This document shows positions 1 to 7,340 of a DNA stretch of 14,124 nt, one piece after another (position 1 is the first letter of the stretch; every line of letters starts with the position of its first letter). The stretch is taken from positions 1 through 14,124 of the forward strand of contig CAJBHN010000486.1 in assembly GCA_903952805.1 (NCBI GenBank), written 5' to 3'. Below the pieces are notes generated by a model. That model ran no database searches. It was not told where the DNA came from and saw only the letters and a list, made by a program, of their open reading frames with translations. This DNA comes from an uncultured Myxococcales bacterium. GTDB lineage: Bacteria; Myxococcota; UBA727; VGSZ01. The translations under genes and the position numbers were made by a program.

Positions 1-2
1 CG

Positions 3-1463
3 ACCAACGGCCTCGACGCCGCCACCATCACGGGCCCGGCCCCCGGCGGTGGCGTCGTTGGCAGCGGCATCGCCTCGGGGGTCAACGCCATCGCCGCCCG
101 CCTGGGCACGCCGATGACGGGGCCGGCGCTGTTGGAATTGCGGCCGGGGATGGTGCCCGACGCCGTCAGCCTGCCGACCGTTCTCAAGGCCATGGCGGGC
201 TCGCCGCAAGCCGACGCCTTGATCACGAACCTGGTCGCCGAGATGAAGCGCGCGTTGGGTGTCGACGTTCCCCCGGCCCTGGTGGCCGCCGCCCGCGCCA
301 ACCCCGACCGCGTCGTCGATATGCTGGCGTTGTCGCCCAGGGCCATGCGCGTTGGCTTTGACGCCGTCCACGCCCACCACGCCGTGACGGCAGCGACGGC
401 GTCGTCGTCGACGGCGCCGCCTCCGGCCAACAGCAAATCCCATCAGCTGCCGCTGACGTTCAAGACGAGCACCCTCGCCACCATCGACGTCAAGCGCAGC
501 GCTGGCGACCTCAAGCCGTTGGCCCCGGGCTTGATGCGCGGTGACGTCCCCAGCGTCGCGGTCAGCGATGCGGCGGTGAAGAAGAACGTGGTGTTGGCCG
601 AGATCCTCGACCGCCTCGCCGACAACCCGGGCAAGAGCAAGGCCGACCGCTTCGTCGTCGAGCATCGCGGCTCGCGCTTCACGAGTGTGCCCACCTTCAT
701 CGAAGCCCTGCGCCAGGATGGCTACACCGTCGAGGCCAAGATCACGCATCGCGTGGCGGACTTCTTCGCGCTCAAGACCCAGGCCCAAGACGGCTCCATC
801 CTCGACGTGCCGATGGCGGCGATGGTGAAGACCGGGTTCAAGGACGCCGCCGGCAACGAGGCCATCGTGCCGTCGGTGCACTCCGAGGTGGTGTTTTCGA
901 TCCGCGCCGGCGCCACCAGCGCCGACCCCAAGCTCGACGGCGACGTCAAATGGTACCAGGGCATGCCCAACACGGGCTTCTTCCCCTGCGACTCGATGCG
1001 CAAGTCGACGTGGACCGGTTCCATGACGGCCACCACCCTCGACGACAGCCGCGCCAGCCAGGCCATGGCCTTGTGCGCTGTGCTTGGCGACGTCATCCAA
1101 GACGTGAGCGTGGCCAAGAAGCTCGCGATGTCGGGCTACGGCGTCACCGGCGTCTGCAACGACTCCGTCGCCGTCATCCAGCAGGCGATGACGGGCACCA
1201 TCACCGGCTATCCCCTCTTCATGCGCGACGGCGTGTTGCTCCCCGAGATTGAGACCCGCCTCAAGGACCGCAATCGCCACGATGACGCCGCGCTCAAGAC
1301 CCTGAAGGCCGCCATCGCCGCCGCCCCTTCCGACGACGTTGCCAACGCGTCGGCTGCGAAGCGGGCGTTGGCGTCGATGCCGTGGGCGGCGGGGCAGGCG
1401 CCGTTTGCGTCGACGGAGGCGGCCCGGGCCATCCTCGAGCAGGCCAGCACCGTTGGTGCCTGA
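3..1463 (+). CDS. Unrecognised protein, 5' end beyond the window
   Basis: I do not recognise this protein. The frame is open from the left edge (first full codon at 3) to TGA at 1461-1463, giving 486 visible residues. An ATG at 114 exists, but codons before it are equally G/C-biased and read as a Gly/Ala-rich stretch, so the true start is probably outside the window. The visible part has an Ala-rich helical N-terminal third, a Ser/Ala/Pro linker near base 400, then a mixed domain. That domain holds two cysteine-bearing motifs, FFPCDSMRK near base 985 and GYGVTGVCNDS near 1135-1168, and an earlier conserved-looking VHSEVVF near 880. A Cys/His pair like this could be a thiol-type active site, but that is a guess. 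No signal peptide can be judged. It converges on the membrane-protein gene at 1482, with 18 bp between their stops. Confidence 0.72.
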   Translation, partial: TNGLDAATITGPAPGGGVVGSGIASGVNAIAARLGTPMTGPALLELRPGMVPDAVSLPTVLKAMAGSPQADALITNLVAEMKRALGVDVPPALVAAARANPDRVVDMLALSPRAMRVGFDAVHAHHAVTAATASSSTAPPPANSKSHQLPLTFKTSTLATIDVKRSAGDLKPLAPGLMRGDVPSVAVSDAAVKKNVVLAEILDRLADNPGKSKADRFVVEHRGSRFTSVPTFIEALRQDGYTVEAKITHRVADFFALKTQAQDGSILDVPMAAMVKTGFKDAAGNEAIVPSVHSEVVFSIRAGATSADPKLDGDVKWYQGMPNTGFFPCDSMRKSTWTGSMTATTLDDSRASQAMALCAVLGDVIQDVSVAKKLAMSGYGVTGVCNDSVAVIQQAMTGTITGYPLFMRDGVLLPEIETRLKDRNRHDDAALKTLKAAIAAAPSDDVANASAAKRALASMPWAAGQAPFASTEAARAILEQASTVGA

Positions 1464-1481
1464 CCGACGTCGGGCCCTTGT

Positions 1482-2030
1482 TCAGGCGTCGTCGACAGCC
1501 ATCGGCCGGCGAGTCAGCAGCGCGGCGATGGCGACGTAGCCAAGGCCTGCGCCGAGGGTGAGGAACTTCACGATCGCCATGGTCGACGCGATGGGCGCGC
1601 CGCCGTGGTGGCCGAGGAGGGCCGCCAGCAGCAGGGCGTTTTCGACGGCGTCGGCGAGGCCGCCTGCGACCATGGCCCAGGCCAGCAGCGGGGCGATGGC
1701 CGCGAGGCTTCGTCGCCGAGCCTGCAGGGCTCGTCCGGCCCGGGTGACGCCGAAGACGACAGCGGCCGGGTACAAGAGCATGAAGGCGTAGTCGGCGCCG
1801 AGGCCAAAGGCACACCACAGGCGCTGGTCTGTCGACATCGCCGCGACAAGCTCGGCGCTGCGTTCCGACGTCATCGCCATCTGCAGGCTGACGATGCCGC
1901 CAGGAAGTTCGGGCTTCAGCTGCAGGTCCATCGCCGCCAACCCGGCAAAGACGGCGACCGCCGCCACGGTGCAGCCGAAGGACAAGCGTCGCATAATGAG
2001 GTCGTCGACGTCGTCAGCGGGGCCGCGCAT
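1482..2030 (-). CDS. Small four-helix integral membrane protein
   Basis: About 182 residues with four hydrophobic segments: LSFGCTVAAVAVFAGLAAM near the N-terminus, a second around GADYAFMLLYPAAVVF, a third around APLLAWAMVAGGLADAVENAL, and a fourth around FLTLGAGLGYVAIAALL. The third helix carries buried polar residues (Asp, Glu and Asn in GLADAVENA), which usually mark a functional site or helix packing. The segment before it is Arg-rich (RAGRALQARRR), consistent with a cytoplasmic loop. I know similar small bacterial membrane proteins only as uncharacterised, and assign no function. The start is uncertain: ATG at 2030 gives a charged leader, while ATG at 1994 (MRRLSF) starts directly before the first helix. 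Neither has a clear ribosome-binding site. It lies downstream of the regA-like gene on the same strand, separated by a 273-bp scrap region. Confidence 0.7.
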   Translation of the reverse strand: MRGPADDVDDLIMRRLSFGCTVAAVAVFAGLAAMDLQLKPELPGGIVSLQMAMTSERSAELVAAMSTDQRLWCAFGLGADYAFMLLYPAAVVFGVTRAGRALQARRRSLAAIAPLLAWAMVAGGLADAVENALLLAALLGHHGGAPIASTMAIVKFLTLGAGLGYVAIAALLTRRPMAVDDA

Positions 2031-2303
2031 CGCGCCGTCATGGCGGGCCGGCCCACGTCAGTCAAACGAGACCACGAGCTGCACACCCGCGCCGGCCGGC
2101 GTGAGGCCGTCCTCGCTGCGGGCACTCAAGCTTGAACTCAGCTGTTGGAACGCTGGCACACCTTGATCTGACCACCGTCGGCGACACCAACGCCGGACGG
2201 GGACGCTTGGCGGTGGACAGCCTGGCGGTGCGGGTGCGCTTCGAGGTGCTGGTCGAGTGACGATGAGCTCGCCCGTGGCACGGTCCACGACGTCACCGGC
2301 CGT
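2031..2303. pseudogene. Intergenic mosaic with gene-like scraps on both strands
   Basis: No intact gene fits here, but three pieces have strong G/C third-position bias and natural-looking sequence. On the minus strand, about 2285-2250 reads VDRATGELIVTR. On the plus strand, about 2162-2262 reads LDLTTVGDTNAGRGR and continues to end in VRVRFEVLVE and a stop. On the minus strand again, about 2135-2058 ends in GLTPAGAGVQLVVSFD and a stop, which looks like a terminal beta-strand. The pieces cannot all be translated as they stand. One explanation is a decayed minus-strand gene with an internal inverted segment of about 100 bp. Another is that some frames look coding by chance in G+C-rich DNA. I saw no convincing inverted repeats at the segment edges. 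Confidence 0.3.
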
Positions 2304-2912
2304 CTATCGTTTGGGCGGCAGCTTTTGCAGTTTGCGCTGCAGCGATCGTCGATGAAGACCCAGGCGGCGGGCGGCCTCGCTGATGTTGTCGTCGCATTCT
2401 CCGAGCACCTTGTGGATGTACTCCCACTCCTGGCGAGCCAGACTCGGCAGGGTCTCGGTGGACGACGTGGTCAGCGTCGATGTCGACGACGATGTCGACG
2501 ACGATGTCGACGACGGGGCCGCCAGCGCCGCCAGCACCTCGGCGAGGGCCACCGGCTTTTGCAGGTAATGCACCGCGCCCCGCTTCATCGCTTCGACGGC
2601 GGTGGCGACGCTGCCCCATCCGGTCAGCACCACGACGCGGGTGGCGGGGTCGAGGGCGATGAGGCTGTCGACGAGACTCAGGCCCGACGGGCCGGGCATG
2701 CGCAGGTCGACGACGGCAAGCTCGGGAGGGTCGGCGCTGGCGTTGATGAGGGCTGATGGCACGTCGTGGGCGCAGCGCACGTCGAAGCCGCGCTCCACCA
2801 GTGATTTCTTGAGCCGCTCGCGAAAGACCTCGTCGTCGTCGACGAGCAGCACGCTCTGGCCTTCGTTGGCAGCGTTGGCCGCGGTGGTCGGGGTGGTGGT
2901 CGTGCTGCTCAT
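2304..2912 (-). CDS. regA: RegA/PrrA/ActR-type response regulator
   Basis: Cytoplasmic DNA-binding response regulator, 202 residues. Residues about 19-130 are a receiver domain: acidic pocket DDD at 25-27, phospho-acceptor Asp69 in VVDLRMPG, Thr97 in VLTGWGS, and Lys119 in LQKP. Residues about 160-199 are a Fis-type helix-turn-helix (WEYIHKVLGECDDNISEAAR followed by LHRRSLQRKL), the short C-terminal domain typical of the RegA/PrrA/ActR group rather than of sigma-54 activators, since no AAA+ domain lies between. Family members control respiration, carbon or nitrogen fixation and other redox-dependent genes. The ATG at 2912 overlaps the stop of the upstream kinase gene by 4 bp, so the pair is probably translationally coupled. 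The linker is unusual: a Ser/Thr-rich stretch (about residues 134-154) encoded partly by 12-bp tandem repeats. RegA proteins normally have a short Pro-rich linker here. The family call is firm; its targets in this organism are unknown. Confidence 0.93.
   Translation of the reverse strand: MSSTTTTPTTAANAANEGQSVLLVDDDEVFRERLKKSLVERGFDVRCAHDVPSALINASADPPELAVVDLRMPGPSGLSLVDSLIALDPATRVVVLTGWGSVATAVEAMKRGAVHYLQKPVALAEVLAALAAPSSTSSSTSSSTSTLTTSSTETLPSLARQEWEYIHKVLGECDDNISEAARRLGLHRRSLQRKLQKLPPKR
2479..2514. repeat. 12-bp tandem repeat, three perfect copies
   Basis: Three head-to-tail copies of GATGTCGACGAC, each containing the palindrome GTCGAC. It lies inside the response-regulator gene and encodes Ser/Thr-rich linker repeats of the type SSTS on the minus strand. 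The unit length is a multiple of three, so copy-number change would alter linker length without breaking the frame. Confidence 0.9.
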
Positions 2913-4222
2913 GGTTGGTCCCGAAATGGCAGGGTGACGGTGACAATGGTGCCCTCGCCAGCGCTCGAGGCAATGCGCAGGGTGCCGCCGGCGGCCTCGA
3001 CCACCGTCGACGCCAGAAACAGCCCGAGTCCCATACCCTCGCCCGGCCCCTTGGTGGTGAAGAAGGGCTCACCGATGCGGGCCAGAGTGGCGTCGTCGAT
3101 GCCATGGCCGCGGTCGCGGATGACGATGGTGCCGCCGTCGCCGTCGACGCCGCCGTCGACAATGACCTCGACGGCGACGGTCTGACGGTGGCTGGCGTGC
3201 AGGGCGTTGTGCACGAGGCCCCGCAAGGCTTGACCCAACGCCCGTCGCTGACAGTGCAGGTGGCGTTGGCCGTGCTGCACGTCGATGTGGACGCCTGACA
3301 ACCCGGCGCACATGTCAGCGACGAGATCGGCGGCGCTGAGCGGGACCACGGTCTCGCCGCCCGGGGTGCCAGCGTCGGTGGCCAACTGGGCCAACACGGT
3401 CTTGCAGCGCTGCACTTCCTGTTGCACCAGGCGCACGTCGTCGAGGGCGGCGCGCGGGGCCGTGCCCTGCAGGGCGAGAGCAAGTTCATCAGCCACCAAC
3501 GCAATGGTGCCCAGTGGCGTCGACAACTCATGGGCGGCGCCGCCAGCGAGGGTGGCCAGGGCGGCCAGGCGTCGGGACCGTTCCTCAAGGCGGGACAGCT
3601 CGGCGAGCTGGACCTCTCTGGCCTCGACGGCGGTGCGCAAGCGGCTGACGAACACGACGATGAAGACGGCGGTCACCAAAAACGCCAGCCACATGCCCCG
3701 CACATGCACCTCGAAGCCGGGGCCATGCATCAGGTGCATATGGGCCTCGGCGTCAAAGACCCCGGGCACAAAGAGCACGCCGTACGACGCTGTGGCCAGC
3801 ACCGCGATGCCAATGGCCCAGCGCGATGGCAGCGCCACCGTCGCGGTCGTGACATGCAGGACATAGAAAAACGTGAATGGGTTGAGGGGTCCGCCAGAGA
3901 CCGTCAGCAGCAGCGTCAGCAAGATGACGTCGGCGGCGATGGCAGCGCCCACGACGTGCTCTGTCGTCGACGGTCGCAGGCGTTGACGCACCAGCAGGGC
4001 CTGCACCATGGCGTTGGACAATGCGCTGATGCCAACGACCGCCATGGCTTGCTGGCTACCCCCACTGTCCATCAGCGCGACGGAGGTGGCGATGACGACG
4101 ACCTGCGACAACAGCCCCGCCCAGCGCAGCCCCAGCAGCCAGCGCAGCCGCAGCACGACGGGGTCTTCGACGACGGCGGCCGCGGCGTGACCGTGAGAGA
4201 CAGACAGGGAGCGCGATGGCAT
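2909..4222 (-). CDS. regB: RegB/PrrB/ActS-type redox sensor histidine kinase
   Basis: Inner-membrane sensor kinase of 437 residues, partner of the RegA-like regulator. The N-terminal half (about 30-193) has six likely membrane helices. GGPLNPF at 110-116 matches the quinone-binding GGxxNPF signature of RegB. The kinase core follows: H-box LAGGAAHELSTPLGTI with phospho-accepting His231, N-box VHNALHAS (Asn339), G1 DRGHGI (370-375), F-box EPFFTTKG (385-392) and G2 GEGMGLGL (394-401). Cys273 in QQEVQRCKTVLAQL sits in the dimerisation helix at about the place of the redox-active cysteine of RegB. A His/Met-rich loop (HMHLMH, 161-166) between two helices faces the periplasm and could bind metal or haem, though this is inference. 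The gene begins only 9 bp after the barrel gene stop and overlaps regA by 4 bp, so it is probably read with both. No clear ribosome-binding site precedes ATG 4222, which fits translational coupling. Confidence 0.93.
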   Translation of the reverse strand: MPSRSLSVSHGHAAAAVVEDPVVLRLRWLLGLRWAGLLSQVVVIATSVALMDSGGSQQAMAVVGISALSNAMVQALLVRQRLRPSTTEHVVGAAIAADVILLTLLLTVSGGPLNPFTFFYVLHVTTATVALPSRWAIGIAVLATASYGVLFVPGVFDAEAHMHLMHGPGFEVHVRGMWLAFLVTAVFIVVFVSRLRTAVEAREVQLAELSRLEERSRRLAALATLAGGAAHELSTPLGTIALVADELALALQGTAPRAALDDVRLVQQEVQRCKTVLAQLATDAGTPGGETVVPLSAADLVADMCAGLSGVHIDVQHGQRHLHCQRRALGQALRGLVHNALHASHRQTVAVEVIVDGGVDGDGGTIVIRDRGHGIDDATLARIGEPFFTTKGPGEGMGLGLFLASTVVEAAGGTLRIASSAGEGTIVTVTLPFRDQP

Positions 4223-4231
4223 GCGGCGAGG

Positions 4232-5212
4232 CTACCAGTCGACGAGCAGCGTCAGTTCGGCGCGGCCGCCTTCGGTGACGGCACCGCCCGGGGCCACCAC
4301 GGGCACGCTGGCGGTGGCGGCGACGGCGATGTCGGTGTCGACGTCGATGGTGATGCCTGCTTCGGGGCCGATGACCGCGCGGGCGCCGCGGTCGTGGTCG
4401 GCATGGTCGGCATGGTCGGCATGGTCGGCCATCACCGTGTTCGACACCCCGCGCGCCAGCAGTCCGCCGCGCACCGAGACCCGTTGGGTGGCGCGCACGA
4501 GGGCCACCAGCCGGCCTTCGACCACCGCGGCGCCGAGGTCGTCGCGCAGGCCCACCAGGGGTGCTGTGCCCGACAGCGAAGCCAACAGCGATACCGTCGA
4601 AGACGGCAGCCACACCCCGGTCAGTTGCAGTTGAGGGGCCAGGGCGCCAGCGCCGGGCTGCAACGACGTCGACAGCGGCGTGCCCGAACTCCCCGTCAGC
4701 GTCAGGCTGGTGGGCAGGGTGGCCCCCAGGCGGATGCTGGCGGCGAAGCGGGGACCGAAGGTCCGGTCGGTCCAGACCAGGCGCACGCCCAGGGCCGCGT
4801 CGCCCAGACCAACGCTGCGACCATCGATGCTGCCGCCGTTGGTGCCGCCGGTGCGGCGCAGCCGCAGCGACAAGGGGACGCTGAGGTCGACGATCACGGC
4901 GTCGGTGACGGCGGCCACGATGGTGACGGCGCTGCTCCCGCCCTGCAGCAGCACGTCGCCCAGCGGATCGGCGGTGGTGGTGCTGAACGCCTGTGTCGAC
5001 AACGCGACCCGCCACCGACCGGCGAAGGGCAATTCGGCGCCCACAGGCAGGGCGGCGGTGGAGCCACAGGCGCAGGCGGCGCACGCCGCCGACGGCGCCG
5101 CCCACAGCAGCGTCATCAGCAGCGTCGTCGACAACGCTGCCGACAACGCTGCCGACAACACCGTCGTCAACGTTCGGGTGGCGTGGCGCTGGTTCAGGTG
5201 AGCCCCTCGCAC
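4232..5212 (-). CDS. Outer-membrane beta-barrel-like protein with Cys motif and His-rich loop
   Basis: Predicted exported protein, about 326 residues if begun at GTG 5212. The N-terminus (VRGAHLNQRHATRTLTTVL) gives a basic n-region, then a long hydrophobic stretch (LSAALSAALSTTLLMTLLWA) and AAPSAACA, a plausible signal-peptidase I site. Mature residues open with clustered cysteines (CAACACGS), which could bind metal or be oxidised. The rest alternates short hydrophobic and polar residues with many Gly/Ser/Thr turns, as in beta-barrels, and ends LTLLVDW with a C-terminal aromatic, typical of outer-membrane proteins. A loop contains four ADH units and may bind divalent metal. The start is uncertain: ATG 5266 would overlap the lipoprotein gene by 73 bp with a poor Arg-rich leader, and TTG 5170 is also possible. 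It overlaps the lipoprotein gene end and lies 9 bp before the sensor kinase. The function is unknown; a porin or transport role is likely. Confidence 0.72.
   Translation of the reverse strand: MRGAHLNQRHATRTLTTVLSAALSAALSTTLLMTLLWAAPSAACAACACGSTAALPVGAELPFAGRWRVALSTQAFSTTTADPLGDVLLQGGSSAVTIVAAVTDAVIVDLSVPLSLRLRRTGGTNGGSIDGRSVGLGDAALGVRLVWTDRTFGPRFAASIRLGATLPTSLTLTGSSGTPLSTSLQPGAGALAPQLQLTGVWLPSSTVSLLASLSGTAPLVGLRDDLGAAVVEGRLVALVRATQRVSVRGGLLARGVSNTVMADHADHADHADHDRGARAVIGPEAGITIDVDTDIAVAATASVPVVAPGGAVTEGGRAELTLLVDW
4395..4430. repeat. 9-bp tandem repeat encoding (Ala-Asp-His)4
   Basis: Four copies of TGGTCGGCA (the last ends in C). Read on the minus strand they encode ADH repeats in a predicted loop of the barrel protein. 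The repeat is in frame, so copy number can vary without truncation. The Asp/His pattern would suit metal binding. Confidence 0.88.
5130..5153. repeat. 12-bp direct repeat in a signal-peptide coding region
   Basis: Two perfect copies of GACAACGCTGCC, followed by a partial third, in the region encoding the signal-peptide core of the barrel protein (LSAALSAALST on the minus strand). Expansion here lengthens the hydrophobic core by four residues per unit. Confidence 0.7.
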
Positions 5213-5373
5213 AACGTGGCGATCTCGTCGGCGGTGTGGCCTTCGTCCTCGTAGTGCGCCTCGCACTCGGCGAGAGAGGTGAAGTCGCCGGCCTCATGCT
5301 CGTGGGTGTCTTCCTCACCGCAGGCGGCGCAGGAGAGCGAAAGCAGCGCGAGCACGTATCGGGTGTTCTTCAT
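5194..5373 (-). CDS. Small Cys/His-containing lipoprotein (59 residues)
   Basis: A short gene hidden inside a longer open frame. Starting at ATG 5373 it encodes MKNTRYVLALLSLSCAACGE and continues to DTHEHEAGDF and LCEGLT. The start has two positive residues, a hydrophobic core, and a cysteine pair (SLSCAAC) that fits a somewhat degenerate lipobox, so it is probably a lipid-anchored periplasmic or outer-membrane protein. The mature part is acidic, with HEH near the anchor and two further cysteines (AECEAHYEDEGH and LCEG) that could form a disulfide or metal site. Upstream frame sequence is Arg/Pro-rich and unlike a protein, which is why I chose this start. GGGGCTCC just before the ATG is at best a weak ribosome-binding site. 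It ends inside the start of the barrel gene, so the two are probably co-translated. The function is unknown; partnership with the barrel in redox or metal handling is inference. Confidence 0.72.
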   Translation of the reverse strand: MKNTRYVLALLSLSCAACGEEDTHEHEAGDFTSLAECEAHYEDEGHTADEIATLCEGLT

Positions 5374-5406
5374 GGAGCCCCGTATCGCCAACCCGAGGCA
5401 CCCCTT

Positions 5407-5429
5407 CGCTGCGACACAGGGTCGCAGCG
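5407..5429. promoter_or_regulatory. Perfect hairpin upstream of the lipoprotein gene
   Basis: CGCTGCGAC and GTCGCAGCG form a perfect 9-bp stem around a 5-nt loop. It lies 34 bp upstream of the lipoprotein ATG and about 110 bp past the stop of the YeiH-like gene, within a 163-bp gap that holds no gene. No T-run follows on the minus strand, so it is not a classical intrinsic terminator. It may be a transcript hairpin, an operator, or a weak attenuator separating the exporter gene from the downstream operon. Confidence 0.45.
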
Positions 5430-5536
5430 GCTGAATGCCGCAAATTCCCCGGTCGGGACCGACGCCGGCAGCCATCTCAGCGTCGACACCACGACGACGG
5501 TGCTGCCGGCGCTGCCGGCCATGCCGCAGCGCCAGC

Positions 5537-6469
5537 TCAGCCAAGCCAGCCCAGGCGCAGCGCCGATACGGTGCCGACGATGACGACGGCCCACAGCACC
5601 ACACCCTGCACGAGGGGGCGGGGGCCCACAGCGACCAGGGTTTTTCGCGTCAGGCCCGTGCCGATGAAGAACAGCGCCAGCGACAAGCCGTGCTTGCCCA
5701 GGTTGGCCAGGCCGTGGCCCACGGCGTGGATGGCGGGGACGAAGGTGGCGGCGGCGGCGGCGGCCAAAAACACCAGCACAAACCACGGCTTCTTGGCCGC
5801 CCCGCTGCCCTGCTTCCTGCTCACCAGCACCAACAGGAAGGGCAACGGCAGGATGAAGAGGGCCCGGGCCAGCTTCACCGTCGTGGCGACCTCGAGGGCC
5901 GCGGGCGAAAAAGCGCTGGCGGCCCCCACCACCGACGACGTGTCATGTATGGCGAGGGCGGCAAGCAGGCCGAATTGGTGGTCGTCCAGGCCGAGCCAAT
6001 GCCCCAAGGTCGGAAACGTGAAGAGGGCCACGGCGTTGAGCAGAAAGACGGTGCCGGTGGCGGCGCTCATCTCGTCGTCACGAGCCGACAGCACCGGCGC
6101 GCAGGCGGCGATGGCGCTGCCGCCGCAGATGGCGGTGCCGATGGACACCAGCCAACTCGTCGTCGACGGCACTCTCAGCACGGTGCCCAGGGCCATCCCC
6201 AGCAGCAGCGTCAACGTGATGCTGACGATGGCGGCGACGGCGCCCTCGCGGCCCGCCTGCAGCACGCTGAAGAGGTTCATGGCGAAGCCCAACAGCACGA
6301 CCGAGGCCTGCAACACCCACGTCGACAGTTGCTTGGTCTGCTTGGCCCAGGGGTTCGCCAGCGTCAGCGCGAAGGCCACCCCGACCACCAGCCCCACCGC
6401 CGGCATGGGTGACGCGAGGGAGCCCACAGCACCGAGGACGAACAGCACGCGCACGACGGTGGGATTCAT
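5537..6469 (-). CDS. YeiH/UPF0324 family membrane protein (putative sulfate-type anion exporter)
   Basis: Polytopic inner-membrane protein, 310 residues, with about ten hydrophobic helices. The family hallmark core is clear: SIGTAICGGSAIAACAPVL (109-127), then SARDDEMSAATGTVFLLNAV (128-146), and LAALAIHDTSSVVGAASAF (169-187). These match the UPF0324 (YeiH) family, whose members are annotated as putative sulfate exporters; for most of them the substrate is inferred, not shown. I chose ATG 6469 (MNPTVVRV), preceded by AAGG about ten bases upstream. The same frame runs open far upstream to 7192, but that part is Arg/Asp/Ser low-complexity shadow of the opposite-strand gene. The length is slightly short of the usual 320-350 residues. 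It is divergent from the pseudouridine-synthase half-gene, with about 76 bp between starts and no obvious -35/-10. It lies upstream of the lipoprotein/barrel/RegB genes on the same strand. Confidence 0.88.
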   Translation of the reverse strand: MNPTVVRVLFVLGAVGSLASPMPAVGLVVGVAFALTLANPWAKQTKQLSTWVLQASVVLLGFAMNLFSVLQAGREGAVAAIVSITLTLLLGMALGTVLRVPSTTSWLVSIGTAICGGSAIAACAPVLSARDDEMSAATGTVFLLNAVALFTFPTLGHWLGLDDHQFGLLAALAIHDTSSVVGAASAFSPAALEVATTVKLARALFILPLPFLLVLVSRKQGSGAAKKPWFVLVFLAAAAAATFVPAIHAVGHGLANLGKHGLSLALFFIGTGLTRKTLVAVGPRPLVQGVVLWAVVIVGTVSALRLGWLG

Positions 6470-6545
6470 GACGACCTTGTCTCGCGGCGGGCCGCCGTGG
6501 GCAACCCTCATTGTGCGTCGTCGTCGGCTCTGCGCTGATGGGCCC

Positions 6546-7329
<784 letters not shown>

Positions 7330-7340
<11 letters not shown>

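Noticed and set aside
1464..1473. Palindrome CCGACGTCGG between convergent genes
   Set aside because: Too short a stem, with no loop and no T-run, to call a terminator; such words are common here.
2293..3588. 431-codon minus-strand frame across both two-component genes
   Set aside because: Arg/Pro-rich frame-shifted shadow of RegB and RegA, which account for the same bases.
3422..5254. 610-codon open frame on the plus strand
   Set aside because: It is rich in Gln, Arg, Gly and His and lies opposite the RegB-like kinase and barrel genes, which have clear motifs. It is an antisense shadow typical of G+C-rich DNA.
5571..6545. Upstream extension of the pseudouridine-synthase N-terminal gene
   Set aside because: This part lies antisense to the YeiH-like gene, is Thr/Ala/Pro-rich and has no domain.
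6470..6545. Divergent promoter between the YeiH-like gene and the pseudouridine-synthase gene
   Set aside because: The gap is the right size, but I can see no convincing -35/-10 or operator sequence.
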